Source of the DNA: Osedax fenrisi
Lineage: Eukaryota > Annelida > Polychaeta > Sabellida > Siboglinidae
Length of the DNA stretch: 64,000 nt
NCBI GenBank assembly: GCA_964019155.1
Contig: OZ025244.1
Coordinates: 15,898,893 to 15,962,892, forward strand
Direction: 5' to 3'
The notes below the pieces were generated by a model, which was not told the DNA's origin, ran no database searches, and saw only the letters and a program-made list of their open reading frames with translations. A program made the position numbers and the translations under genes. Below are positions 11,960 through 24,038 of this stretch, piece after piece. Every line of letters starts with the position of its first letter. The stretch's first letter is position 1.

Positions 11960-13189
11960 ATATATATAATATATATTATATATATATATATATATTGAAA
12001 TGTTAATATAAATTTTTCTGATTTTATTTTTACGAATTCATATTCAATTATATATTATTTATATTGTGTGATTTTTCAAATAAAAATATGCCTTATAATT
12101 ACTCTTAAAGTCATTTTATTTGTAGATAGGTAACAATAAAATTTATAATCAATATAAAATATTCAATTATGTTACTATTTATTAACAATATTATATATTT
12201 AAGATTATTATACTTGTCTTTAAGTTGTATATAAATGTTTATATTTATATAATAAATTATATAATTCTCTTTGGCTGTTTTCACACATAAGATGTGGGTA
12301 CCCAGTCTTGGTATTATTGTAGGTTACCCAGTCCGGGTAATAAATGTGTATTCACACCTTATATTAACCACACCTATTGCGTCACCCATGTATACCATAA
12401 GTAAATCATGTATATGATAATGATATAATTTACTAATGAATTCTGACCTAGTTTTTCGAATTATTACTGGTTATCTATGACCCCTATAACCCTAGTCATT
12501 CTTAAAATAATATCTTGGTAGATTATTTAGCGTGTACCCAGATATCGCAGTTTTTGAGATATACTAACCATTTGTTTTTCTATAAAAAGAAGACTATATA
12601 GGCTCTTTAATTTTTAAACTTGATTTCTAATATGAATATGTAGTTATATATAATAAACGATTATGTTGGCTTATTTTGATACATTTTTAGAAAAAATCAA
12701 TATTAATAATAAAATACTCATTTCGTATAATACTATTATAGTTGATAACACCATCTCCTTTATTTTGTAGGTATGTATATATTGTTATTGTAATTGTTAT
12801 TTTTATTTGTTGGAGTCAAATATATTACTCAATTGTATATTACAAATTTCAAATATTTAAATAATAAATATAAATAAATATATATTATTTGTTTGTAATG
12901 AATATATATGTATATTTTAGTTATTTTTATTTTTATGGAGTCATAAGTCAAATAATTTATTTTTTTTATTTTAAAATTACAATATTAAAATAATATCTAA
13001 TTAAATTATATATTACAAATTGTATACATTAATATTATACAAGTATATATTATATTATTATATAATATTTTATTAACATTATTAAAATATTAATTTAATT
13101 TATTTAAACTTATTATTATAATATTAATAATTATATAAACAATTATGTAAAGTTTACCCAATTTTACCAATCGATCTAGGTATTCGTAG
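11500..13189. other. AT-rich stretch upstream of the first POP4 exon found
   Basis: It holds (TA)n arrays near 11778 and 11935-11990. Near 12270-12385 is a GC-richer patch with GGGTACCCAGTC and GGTTACCCAGTCC repeats that may be a small element. A 35-codon frame at 12664-12771 (MLAYFDTFLEKI...) is a weak candidate for the missing POP4 N-terminus. It has no donor in the right phase and is not called. Confidence 0.4.
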
Positions 13190-13289
13190 ATATTAAAAAG
13201 AAAAGAAAAGCTAACAGAAGAAAAACAGCATTCTCGGCTCGAGAAAGGAAGAAGTTGAACATGTTTAATATCAAAGATTGCAGTAAAAA
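13190..13289 (+). CDS. POP4: POP4 exon (basic N-terminal segment)
   Basis: It follows TTCGTAG, enters in phase 1 and leaves in phase 2 before GTTATT. It encodes about 32 residues with KKKRKANRRK, SARERKKL and FNIKD, matching the lysine-rich stretch ahead of the barrel in Rpp29. Confidence 0.8.
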
Positions 13290-13887
13290 GTTATTACTAC
13301 AAATATGCAATGAAATATTTAAATTGTTTTTAAAATGTCTAATTTTTAATCATTATATTTAATCTATTTTATTTGTAAACTGTATTTGATTATATAATCG
13401 AAAAAATGTATTCTCATAAAAATAATGGACAAATTTGAAGTAATTTTCCAATAAGATAGTTGTAAATTTGATATAAAAGACTTGAATTTGATTTTTAATA
13501 ATCGGATTATTTTGCGTAATATTTAAAAAAAATTATTTCTGTTAAATTTCTATACTTTTTTTAAACATTTTAAACTATGCTACGATAACAACAGTATTCT
13601 TTATTATTTTGAAGCCTTTAGGAGGAAAAATCATGTTATTATTATAATCTAGAAAACAAAACAGAAAACAAACAAATTCTTTTAATAAATATTATTATTA
13701 TATTATATTGAAACTTGTCTGACGAATATAACTAATATTTCATTAGCGTATCGCCGACTTGTCATAATTATAATGCTGCATTACTAATGCATTCACGCAA
13801 TGAAAGTAGTCATGAGAGACACCCGATAACGAACCAGTATTAACTATATATTATGATTAAATGTATCTCTCTATCTCTCTCCATCTC

Positions 13888-13926
<39 letters not shown>

Positions 13927-16900
13927 CTCTCTCTCTCTCTCAATCTCTCTCTCTCTCTCTCTCTAGGTAGTTACTGTAGCTTAGAGTGTACATTAGTATG
14001 TACATTAGTATGTATATCAGTATGTATATCAGTATGTATATCAGTATGTATATCAGTATGTATATCAGTATGTATATCAGTATGTAGAACACTCTCATTG
14101 AACCGCCACGAACCGAGTACAGCCGGATCAGAAACACTCACAGGATTTAGTTTAGCATGGCGCGTTATTTAACATTTACAACTGATTACCACTTACTCAC
14201 TTTTTTACTTGCGGTTTGATTCTCTCACGATGCACGTCTGCCGGTATGATAAATATGGTACGCTTTTTAAGATTATTAAAGTTCTTTGCGTACGATTTAA
14301 TAACGTTTTATTCAATAAATTCTCTGTATTATTTAAATGAAAAGCCGAGTGAAATTCTCGCCGTTTCTGTAATAACAGCGCGTACGTCGAAATAAAAATG
14401 CAACATTTTGTTTTCATACCCCGTGTTGTCTAGTCCTGAGCCGCTCATAGTTATTTATAACATGTACGACTATATAACTTCTCGAGGGGTTCATTTGTAT
14501 CCGCGGTTCAATAATAAATTGTATCGTTATTATCATTATATACGTCTAGCACATACGCTATCGATGTATACACATCAATGAATAATATTCGTGAACCATA
14601 CATTACTCATCATTATTCATATAATCATGACAAAGTACGCTGGTACTTAATCACGTAGTCATGGCTCTGTATATCATAGATTATAGATGACAGATCCGTC
14701 AATTGTCTATTTTATACATATGACTTATACGTTTCATTAATTATTTATTTATATATCATTATTATTATCATTATTATCATTGTTATCATTGTATCATTAT
14801 TATCATTATATCATTATTATCATTATATCATTATTATCATTATATCATATCATTATTATCATTATATCATTATTATCATTATTATTTGATTTTAATTTGA
14901 TTTGATAGTTTATTTATACACCGTAAAAATATAAAACGAATTACATTACTCAACAGTGTGTGATAAAGATGAAACAAATGAAAAATAAATAAATATAACA
15001 TGTTGATTTAAATAATTACGATAAATAAATATAAAATAATATTAATATTAATGAAATAAAAACAATTTTTCTTTACGTCGTAAAATATTGTATTTAATTT
15101 CACAACATAATTATGCCGGAAGTTTATTCCAGTCGGTAGGTGCTGACACACAGAAAGATCTACCCATATGGTCTCATAATTATATTTAGGTAAATTTAGT
15201 TTTACAGACTTGGCAGATCTAAGGGAAGAGAGAAGTCGATAATAGGATATCCTTTCAGATAATATATGTATTTGAATAGTTGAGATTATGAACTAATGAA
15301 ACTGATTTAAGGAAGAAATATTATCATTAAATACGATACTATACGCACCATCTCCTTACACACACAGTTACAACTCGTACGTGGGACTCAATTCTCTATG
15401 GAACGACTACATCAACGACGTCCTGGATCTAGATCGCCACACGGGGGAGACACCGTTAGCGCCGCCTACTAGCGCTAACTCTGCGCACTAACTACTGTAC
15501 TGTTACGCGGTTACGGAAGTGAACAACAAACGGAAGGTGTTGGGCATAATTATTAGTATATATACGGCGTACAGTGCCGGACTACGTTAAGGCGGCTTAC
15601 ATTGCCGAGGTTATCTACGTGACTAAGTACTAACTCGTAACTCATAACCCGTATAGACTCGACAACAAAGGAAAGAGGCTACTGGCCGAGGCGCTGTTAA
15701 AGGCTGACTTTCACGGCGCGGTGTTCACGGTTCACCGATCGCTGTGCTCTTCCCTGGTCGGCGTTACGGGTATAGTTCTTCAGGTTAACGCTAGGCGGAG
15801 CCACCAGAGAGTACGCGTTAAAGCGAGGTTATCGCCCCCAAAGAGTACTCGTTAAGCGAAGGTTATCGCCCCCAAAGTATGCGCTAAAGCGAGGTTATCG
15901 CCCCCAGAGAACGCGTTAAGCGGAGGTTATCGCCCCCAAAGGGTACGCGTTAAAGTGAGGTTATCCCACATAATAAATATGTGTATGTAATCTAATAATA
16001 CGGAGATTTAAATATGGGATCGACAAACTAACGTTGGACTTTAACTTTGAATTATCAGAGTTAATAATCGCGTTCGAGTCGGCTCGAAACCCCTTTTAGT
16101 ACGATCGTAACCCTTATAGTCGTACAATACTACCGTCGCAGTGTCGCTGTGGGGCGGAACAGTCAACTATGTGTGTACAGGAGATATGTATGTGTAGAGT
16201 TTAATAATGCTAGAGTTAGTGTAGCAACGATCAGGCTGCTATAGAATTACTGTTTATATAAAGGAGTGGATATCGACAAGGCTGCTTACCAATACTATTA
16301 CTGAGACTTTTATTATGTTTAGGCTTCGGTGATGAAATAGGTGCGCGTCATAGCTTTGTTACAAAAGTAACCATTATTGTGCATAGGCTATTTCCTTTCC
16401 TTTCCCTTACTTTGTAAATTTATTTCTTCATTTCATTATGAATAATTCTTTTTGAAAGGTATCAATTAAGACTTATGTTTTTCTTACTCGTTACCCAGAT
16501 TTCTGGTTGACTCACAGAAAATAAATATGTATGTATGCGTATAAAAAGTGATTTAAGATAGGTGGTACCTGGGAAAGTCAGATAAATGTGTAGATTTAAA
16601 TAGATTTTAAATTATAATGGATGTTGTGAGGTTGAAGATTTTAAATTAAATATACCTCTCATGATATCATGTTCTTTAAATCAATCCACTAAAATAAACA
16701 TTGATATAACTTAATACGCATTCAATTCCCGGAATATATTAACTTACTTGGATAATATTCTAAGCAATAAATTATATTAATAAGTTTAATTGTATTTCGA
16801 AGGGAAATTAGAGCCAAATGGTTATAAGTGAAAACTTCATCTATGTTCCAGGATTGGATGAAAGGACTCCACCAAATAACAATAACAAACCTTTTTAATT

Positions 16901-19900
16901 AAAGGGGTAATCGCAGGTAAATTATGCCTATCTCTTCCATGTCAATGTTCTCCATCTGATGTCAACTAATTGCCAGCTAATATTTCATTCAAAGATATGT
17001 TCAATTCCAATGTTGTATTATATTCTTTTTTTATACATATAAAGCTATTTATCATACAAATACTAGTGATATTCATTAGGATCAAAGGATATATTGTGAA
17101 AATTATGAAAGATATGTTTGCGAAAAAAATTAATATACCACAAACTACAGTACTACAGTGATTATATCCTATTCATCTATCCATATGAAATATTCGCATA
17201 ATTATAATTATTATAATTCATATTGGATCAAGACATATATATATATATAGCACAAATATAATAATCTATATAGACGCAATATAAGTAATAAAGACACTCG
17301 ACGAGCTAGCTGTAATATCGATATCACTGAAATAGATTTAGGTTACGCGCGGTTTATATACGACGATTTTTTTATTGTTTTATTAAATTTCATGCATTAT
17401 AAGTTAGATTTTACTTGCCGCATAGATATGTATATTATTTCAAATCTAAGTATCCTATTGCTTTGTTATATATTAGTAATGAACACTTTGTTTTCTGCAT
17501 GTCAATAATAATTAAAAACAAATTTGTTAACATTTAAAAGTGTATAGTTTGATACAAATTTACATTATAAACAACAACAAATACAACCTATATAGGTGGC
17601 GCTGTTCATGTTATGTGTACAAATACTAATTATATGATTTTGCATGTGTTATATCTTTGAAAAATATTTGTATATATCCATTATATAATTTACATATACT
17701 ATGGTCAAGGACAGGATTCCAGCCAACGCTTATTTTGTGAAATTGTTATATTAATATTGTGTGATTCTATCATATAATAATAATAATAATATTTATTGAC
17801 TCCCGAATTAATGTAATTCATTGTCGTCGATTTAGATAATAAAATAACAGATATAACTCCAATATATCAAACGAACAAAAGTGATATTAATTGGATAGTA
17901 GCTTATAAATGGGTACCAGTAAACTCGGACCAGGTAAACTCGGACCACTCTTGAAATAAACTCGGACCACTTTTGAAGAAAACTCGGACCACTTTTATAC
18001 TTTAACCCATATTATAGAAGTATACTATATATAGTTATTTTAAACTGGTCCGAATCTTCTTCAAAAGTGGTCCGAATTTTATTTCAAAAGTGGTCTGAGT
18101 TTACCTGGTCCGAGTTTACTGGTATTCTTATAAATCAGTTTTTTAAATCTGTTAATCATACGAATAATGATCCAAGACGAATCACAGTAGGCACATTTAA
18201 AAAAAATAATAAACAGTATTGAATATATATATATATTTGCGGATTGATAATTTTGGGTTGTTTGATTATTGGGTTAAGTTTTATCCTTTTGTTTTTTTAG
18301 CTGCATTACATCGCGAAGTGAGCCTATAAAATATTGTGCTTAGTACAGTCTTTTGTGTTATTTAATCAAATAATTTTAAAAATGTGCCTACTTTTATGAA
18401 GAACCATTAATTGATCATTATCCAGGAATACAATTTGAAATTGTTATAAAATGAATGCATATATTATATATATATATATATATATTTATATAGTACATGC
18501 ATGTACTATGATCACCACAATCATGATGAGGGTATAAATTAGTGATATTAAATTAATAATTAATACTGACTCAGTAACTGACTCAGTTACTAACTGAGTA
18601 TTGAATACAATTTTATATTATATATTATTAATAATTATAATTAGTAATTTTGAATGGGAATATAATGTTTAGGAACATATATGTTCTTATATGTTCTATA
18701 TGTTTTCATATAAATAGATACTTTATGTATATAAATAAAACACCAGGATGGCCGAGTGGTTAAGGCGTTGGACTTAAGTTCCAATGGACGTATGTCCGCG
18801 TGGGTTCGATCCCCACTTCTGGTAAATATTTTTATATATTTTTATATCTGACAATAGTAACAAATGTTAAATTATACATAAATATATTATATATTTTTAA
18901 TATCTTATAATATTATTATATTAGTATTAATTGTGTATTTTTTAACAAATATAAACACAAATATTGAATGGATATTTTTCATAAATATAAAAATATTTGG
19001 AACCATAAGCTGATGTATATATTACATATTTAATAAAATTTGTAATATATATATTTTACATAGTACACATATATTTTAGTATATATTTTTAGTATAGGAA
19101 CTTATATTTTTAGTATAACACTCCAGGCTCGTTCCTCCAACACTTTTATCCTTACCACTCCCCATTTATACAAACTCCATTCTTCAAATATACGCTCCTT
19201 TGCCCTCTCTGCCCCTTACCACTGGAACTCCCTACCCAAACACCTACGAATAAACTCAACAACTCCCTCCTTTATACGCCACATCAAGACTCACTACTTC
19301 TCCCTTGCCTTCCCTCCCACTCAATAATTTCCCTCCCACGGACGGCCGATTGCTTACGCACTTGCAGTCCATAAACTAAAAAAAGTAAAGTAAGTAAAGT
19401 AGGAGTCTGTTTATGAATATTATTAGAGAATTTACTTTTACTAGGGAGAATTTATCACTTTGTATTAGTAGAGTACATTTTTAATGTACCTATATAGTTA
19501 TATATTTGTCTTTGTAAAGGAATAATTGAATAGTATACCACAGCATTGAAACGTGTTCTTATAACTGTGTATAAATCACAGTTACCATGGCATTGGCTAA
19601 ATTTATAAGAACATGCTCTCTCCTTTGTTTGAGTTATTTAATGTTAATTTCGCAAAAATAATATACGAACATTGCAATTTTATTTGCACTTATAATTCAA
19701 TACACATGATAAATACTTATAAATAAGAATCCTAAATTATCGAACTACACTAAATTAGCAATAATGCATTCGAATATTGAATATATTAATTATGGATATG
19801 TTATAAAGAATTACAATTTGGATATTAAGTTTATATAAGTAACGCTGTGATTTCATAGTGCCGTCATATTATAGGCAATGATTTTTTCTAATAAAAGATA

Positions 19901-21212
19901 TAACACCTACTCGAAATCGTGTAATTCGATTTTGTATACAAAACATCTAAAGCGTCACCTATATCGAGTTAATTTTAGAAACTATGTATCGTTTATAATA
20001 TAAATTTGTATCTATTACTTTTAAAATGTAAAATAATGTTTTCAATTATTATTGATATGATGAAAACTAAGTGTTCATTGCTAATATATAACAAAGATAG
20101 GGAATGTAGGTTTTAATTGCTATACATATCTATATGACGATAAAAGCAAATTTATATTGTATGTAATTTAATAAAGCAATGAAAACATTGTTGTATGGAA
20201 ACCGCACAGAACCTAAATTTATTTCAGTGATTCGATACTACTGCTAGCAGCGGCAGGTAGTAGTTATTAATTACGTTGCATATATAGGAAGTGTTATATC
20301 TGCTTGGTAAAATCTTTGTATAGGTAACTAAATATATAATCTATTTGACTGATATTTTAAATAAGTATTTACGAAGATTTATGAAATAAAATTATTTTTA
20401 AAATAACATTAATATTACCAATATCAGATTTTACAGGTATGTTGTCAACAGTTAAATACAATAGGTTTATGTGTATTCTCCTCTATAGGACATATGATAA
20501 TGTCCTGAATAATTGTGTTTTTAGATCAATAGAACATGATTTCTAGTTTAATTATAATCAAATAAGATAATTATTAAATATTTATTAAATACCCACTACT
20601 GAAATGTTTCTAATACAATTAAGCTCTTTAACAACACTATGCAAGTATTATATAATACTATTCTATAACCGATATATAATTGAAATAATATTTATTATGT
20701 TAAATTATATGAGATTAAAAAGTAAACTTTATATTTCCCTTAAAATGCATCAATTATGTTATGTTCATAATATTAGGACAATTATAATATAATATTTAAA
20801 TTTAATATTTTTATATTGAAACAGGAAATGAAGAATGCCCTTAAAATAATAACAGAGGATAACAAATTAAAAAGTTATTAACTAGAAACTATTTATATTA
20901 ATATTTATATAGTAATAACAAATATATATATATATATATATTAATACGGATTGATTGTAAACATTTTATTATATAATAAAATTATATTCATATGTAAAAA
21001 TATCTAAATAATATAACAGTGTGCCGATAATAAGTGAAATAAATATATATATACTACTATTTTCCTAATTCGTAGTTGTGCCAAAGAAGAACTCAGTGTT
21101 CAAAGTGAAAGTCGGTGCGTTTACAGCCACTATCTACGGCAATAACTTCCTGTACAACGGGTACGAACGGTCCGCAAAGAAGTTCAAAACCAAACACTTT
21201 ATAGATTTATGA
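13190..21212 (+). CDS. POP4: Ribonuclease P/MRP protein subunit p29 (POP4/Rpp29)
   Basis: This subunit binds the RNA of RNase P, which matures tRNA 5' ends, and of RNase MRP, which cuts pre-rRNA, in the nucleus and nucleolus. Five exons (13190-13289, 15368-15454, 15657-15783, 20825-20873, 21076-21212) join with agreeing phases into about 165 residues. In order: a basic segment with TAFSARERKKLN, then YVGLNSLWNDYI, then LLKADFHGAVF and GVTGIVLQ. Next are NALKIITEDNKLK, VFKVKVGAFTATIYGNNF and the terminal ERSAKKFKTKHFIDL. These follow the conserved Sm-like barrel of the family and its usual C-terminus. About 55 N-terminal residues found in animal homologues were not located. All four donors start GTT. 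An intact tRNA-Leu gene lies in the 5 kb fourth gap. Confidence 0.9.
13861..13963. repeat. (CT)n microsatellite
   Basis: CTCTCT tracts interrupted by AAT and ATC lie in the POP4 intron. The 103-codon frame through it is an artefact. Confidence 0.9.
13990..14088. repeat. 12 bp tandem repeat AGTATGTATATC
   Basis: Eight or so copies of a 12-base unit, starting from a variant AGTATGTACATT, follow the (CT)n tract in the POP4 intron. Confidence 0.9.
14750..14890. repeat. ATCATTATTATC tandem repeat
   Basis: About ten imperfect copies of TCATTATTATCATTATA in the POP4 intron. Confidence 0.9.
15105..15250 (-). mobile_element. Non-LTR retrotransposon fragment (ORF2 C-terminus)
   Basis: The minus strand reads SLRSAKSVKLNLPKYNYE and, in a neighbouring frame, SFCVSAPTDWNKLP. 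That is the common tail of CR1/L2/Jockey-like ORF2 proteins (SxSAPxxWNxLP). A frameshift separates the two halves. It lies in the POP4 intron. Confidence 0.7.
15368..15454 (+). CDS. POP4: POP4 exon (start of barrel domain)
   Basis: The acceptor is ACACACAG and the donor GTTAGC. It carries YVGLNSLWNDYINDVLDL, which corresponds to the LPLHELWKQYIRDL helix of human Rpp29. Phase 2 in, phase 2 out. Confidence 0.88.
15657..15783 (+). CDS. POP4: POP4 exon (core of barrel domain)
   Basis: The acceptor is CCGTATAG and the donor GTTAAC. It encodes ALLKADFHGAVFTVHRS and LVGVTGIVLQ, matching the KADLHGA and GITGILLQ signature of the family. The exon is GC-rich relative to its introns. Confidence 0.92.
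15808..15966. repeat. Minisatellite, about 34 bp unit, five copies
   Basis: The unit CGCGTTAAAGCGAGGTTATC followed by GCCCCCAAAGAGTA repeats just downstream of POP4's third exon found. Copies vary by single changes. Confidence 0.88.
15995..16110. mobile_element. Half copy of the GGGTTT fold-back MITE
   Basis: It shares GGAGATTTAAATA, ACTTTAAC, GAGTTAATAATCGCGTT and GAAACCCCTTTTA with the 9437-9578 element. The left arm is diverged. Confidence 0.5.
16111..16797. other. POP4 intron, nothing recognised
   Basis: Mixed AT-rich sequence without splice-flanked open frames or clear repeats. Confidence 0.4.
16798..16897 (+). mobile_element. tRNA-derived SINE, 3' part
   Basis: It runs from CGAAGGGAAATTAGAGCCAA through GGTTATAAGTGAAAACTTCA to GAAAGGACTCCACCAAATAA, followed by a CAATAACAAAC tail. 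The tRNA head is missing, consistent with 5' truncation. Confidence 0.8.
17440..17625 (-). mobile_element. Fragment of the AAAGATATAACAC MITE family
   Basis: The reverse complement carries the TAAGTGTTCATTACTAATATA-type and ATTATAAACAACA segments also found in the copies at 19876-20319 and 55633-56085. The ends are lost. Confidence 0.6.
17914..18124. mobile_element. Fold-back MITE with GGTCCGAG inverted repeats (211 bp)
   Basis: It starts TACCAGTAAACTCGGACCAG and ends CTGGTCCGAGTTTACTGGTA. Inside each arm AACTCGGACCA recurs three to four times, spaced 20-25 bp. Only about 60 bp of unpaired centre remains. It lies in the POP4 intron. The 1.75 kb element at 54972-56726 carries related, diverged ends. 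Confidence 0.85.
18125..18741. other. POP4 intron, nothing coding
   Basis: A (TA)n array lies near 18466 and the palindrome TAGTACATGCATGTACTA near 18490. A short ACTGACTCAGTA repeat lies near 18570-18600. No gene was seen. Confidence 0.45.
18742..18824 (+). tRNA. tRNA-Leu (anticodon TAA)
   Basis: This is an 83-base class II tRNA. The acceptor ACCAGGA pairs with TTCTGGT. The D arm carries the GTGGTTAAG A-box, and the anticodon arm is TTGGA-CTTAAGT-TCCAA. The long variable arm is built from GGACG/TGTCC and the T arm is GTGGG-TTCGATC-CCCAC. Discriminator A. No intron. It decodes UUA. It sits in a POP4 intron on the same strand and should be transcribed by RNA polymerase III from its own internal boxes. 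Confidence 0.95.
19122..19395 (+). mobile_element. Non-LTR retrotransposon 3' end with (AAGT)n-type tail
   Basis: One unbroken plus frame from 19122 to a stop near 19327 reads LQARSSNTFILTTPHLYK and later SFALSAPYHWNSLPKHL. That is the conserved ORF2 C-terminus of L2/CR1/Jockey-like elements. After a short 3' UTR it ends in AAAAAAAGTAAAGTAAGTAAAG. The intact frame and tail suggest a fairly recent, strongly 5'-truncated insertion in the POP4 intron. Confidence 0.85.
19876..20319. mobile_element. AAAGATATAACAC-family MITE, copy 1
   Basis: Inverted ends read AATGATTTTTTCTAATAAAA then GATATAACAC, and GTGTTATATCTGCTTGG then TAAAATCTTTG. The interior matches the 55633-56085 copy throughout, including AAATCGTGTAATTCGA and ACTGCTAGCAGCGGC. 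No coding capacity. Confidence 0.75.
20825..20873 (+). CDS. POP4: POP4 exon (short, IITEDNKLK)
   Basis: A 49-base exon between TGAAACAG and GTTATT encodes EMKNALKIITEDNKLK, matching ETKHIFKIITKEDRLK of human Rpp29. Phase 0 in, phase 1 out. Confidence 0.9.
21076..21212 (+). CDS. POP4: POP4 terminal exon
   Basis: The acceptor is AATTCGTAG. It encodes VPKKNSVFKVKVGAFTATIY and ends ERSAKKFKTKHFIDL before TGA (21210-21212). The last 15 residues are near-identical to the conserved Rpp29 terminus. Confidence 0.93.
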
Positions 21213-21303
21213 GAGAGAGAGAGAAGGATGGAGAGGGGTTTTGGTAAACAAAGAAATACGTACGAGAAACATGCGCTCGGCGCGTGGGAAACAATATAAA
21301 CCT

Positions 21304-21309
21304 AATAAA
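21304..21309 (+). terminator. POP4: Possible POP4 polyadenylation signal (AATAAA)
   Basis: AATAAA lies about 90 bases after the POP4 stop. Plausible by position, but such hexamers are common in AT-rich DNA. Confidence 0.45.
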
Positions 21310-21386
21310 TAATGAAAACTCTATACCGATAACTTATTACTTATAACTTATCAGAGTTTGCGGGGAAATAGATATCCCGCCGCCTA

Positions 21387-21392
21387 TTTATT
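21387..21392 (-). terminator. KDSR: Possible KDSR polyadenylation signal (AATAAA)
   Basis: AATAAA on the minus strand lies about 280 bases past the KDSR stop, in the gap between the converging POP4 and KDSR genes. Confidence 0.4.
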
Positions 21393-21669
21393 CACCTGTA
21401 AAATATATCATGTCTATTATTATTATGAATGTTTATAAGTATTACAAAAAAATTTCAAATTTACTTAAAAATAAAAATTATTTGTTTGAACGTTTGTTAT
21501 TAATGTATGATCATGTGATGGTCGGCCATCTTAAGACACATACATCGAGTCACCAGGCGTGTTGAAAACTGTTACATTAGCGAGATATACCGATCCCGAT
21601 CTAGGTTAAATACAAATCTATAGTTAGTACTTACGTTACAGTTAGTACTTTTAGAAGATTATGACCATA

Positions 21670-21798
21670 TTAACAAATACTACTACTACTACTACCAGTA
21701 CAAACCTTATCCTTCTCATTACGGCATTTCCTCACGATTCTATCGAAGCTGTCAATATAGAGTAGAGAAATACCCCTAAATAATCCCATCATTAATAC
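21670..21798 (-). CDS. KDSR: KDSR terminal exon
   Basis: It follows TGTTTCAG and encodes VLMMGLFRGISLLYIDSFDR, then IVRKCRNEKDK. It ends in a short VCTGSSSSSIC tail before TAA (21670-21672). The serine run comes from an AGT trinucleotide repeat and is unlike other KDSR tails. Confidence 0.88.
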   Translation of the reverse strand, partial: VLMMGLFRGISLLYIDSFDRIVRKCRNEKDKVCTGSSSSSIC

Positions 21799-23998
21799 CT
21801 GAAACAATCATGTTCATAAATCAATAATCAATAACACTAGATATTCGGGGGCTAATGAAAACTATTAAAGTTACATAAATATATTATATTTAAGAATATA
21901 TAAACGGATACTTTTTTTTGATACATACTTACTTTAATATAAATTATAATATATTTTTGTAACTAATTTTATATATATTGATATATACTTCGATATTTAT
22001 TTAATAATTAAATTTGATTAAACAAATGTACCATCATTACTCGAGGTCACATTAAGTGTAGGTGAGACTAGTATATTGAACCAGAGGGAACGATGTCTTC
22101 ATTTCTACTAATACAACTATAATAAAATTACATTGATAAATACTATCGCAATCTATAATTTAAAACGATGTACTTGTTTTAAAAATATAATTACATTTTA
22201 TTCAAATTAAGATGTTACAAAGCTAATTTATGAATTTGTTAATATATATATTTTAAATTCAATAAAACTCTTATGAACTATAACTCGTAAATAATTATAT
22301 ATTTATCTTATAAAATAATATATATTTAAATAACTAAATATTATTCATTAAGTTTGTATATTGGCTATACGATGAGAAGGTATAATCTCCTCAAAATAAT
22401 ATTTACTGTTATAATAATTTACTTAATAATGACTAATTATATTTAATATAATATACATTAATATAATAAATAATTGTTATTGCTATGGTATATACATTGA
22501 TACTATGATGTTTATAAGGATACTAAACATACACAAGGATAAATAACTATTAAAATATTTAAATATTCTACAGCTAATAGAAATAGAAATATTAGATTTA
22601 AGAAATAAGGTTAATTTGGAAGATATATAAAAATAAATACTATTATTTTAATATAAAATTAAGGGGATGTCACACAACGCCCGCCTCTCTATGTATAGAG
22701 ATAGCAAATAATGGGTCTATACAAAACTATATCTTCTATTCATTGAATTGAGCTACTTTTTTTAATATTCTATTCATTAAATGTATATACATGATATTAC
22801 AGGACGTATTTTTTATAATATATATTATATAACATTATATATATATGCACACATTTTAATTTACGGAATGTCTATGGAAATTGTTTTACAAATTGGATAT
22901 GGATATTCTTTTGCAATTATGCACACAAATTTAGAAAATATCTTTTGTATTAGTATTCATATATACTTTATTTATATAATGCAATAACAATTAGTAGAAT
23001 ACATATAATAGTTTTTGTTATACCTACATTTATATACACCTATCTAGCGAGAAATAATTATTCTGAGAAAACAGCATTTGAATATATATGAATACATTAT
23101 ATATCATATATAATGAGTATATATAAACCATTTTTTATGTTATTTCTAGACTGTTTTCATAAATAATTTTTTTACAGATATTAAGAAACATATAATAGAA
23201 TAGTATTATGAAATAAAAAAAATGTTAAATAAACAATTATTTTCACCAAAACAAGGTGTGTATGTCACACATCCCTTTAACATTTATTTATTTTAATAAA
23301 TATACAATATAATAATTTTAATTTTAATGATTATAATCTTATTTATAATATCATAATATACAAATATGAAGAATTTAATAATAATAGTAGCATTAGATAC
23401 ATTCTTAATAAAAACTAATTAATATAAAACATTGTAAAATAAACCTATAAAGATCTATAAATATGAGTATTTAATAGGTTGTTCAAAGTAGGTGATGTAT
23501 GAGGTAAATTGAACCATCTTTTGGTAATTTAATAATAAGATAATAGAGTTAAACGATATAATAAATAGTATATTAAATGTCGATTTTTTCGAATTAAATT
23601 ATACTTAAATCTATAACGATCTATTCTAAATATTAATTGAAATCTATATGGATACGAGTTGTTTACTATACTATAAATTAATAGTGAATAACACTAGCTA
23701 TTCGGGGGGGGCTAATGAAAACTATTAAAATTAGATAAATATATTATATTTAAGAATATATACGGATACTTAATATAAATTATAATATACTAGGCCACTA
23801 GTGTCACTGTACAACTACACCTAATACCAGAGGTTGTTACCTGTTGTATAGCCTCCATCAGAGATATCACCGGGGACATGCCACAAGTCAATATCGATAG
23901 CATCATTCCGTCTATTCCCACGTGGCTGAGGAATTTTCCCTTCTGTTCATTGAATCCGTATTATGTATACATACAATTATGTAGATTGATAGACGGGT

Positions 23999-24038
<40 letters not shown>

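Noticed and set aside
12664..12771. 35-codon frame MLAYFDTFLEKI... as the POP4 first exon
   Set aside because: It ends at a TAG and has no donor leaving phase 1, as the next exon requires. Its similarity to POP4 is only vague.
13861..14172. 103-codon frame SLSLSL...CISVCISV
   Set aside because: It is made wholly of (CT)n and a 12 bp repeat.
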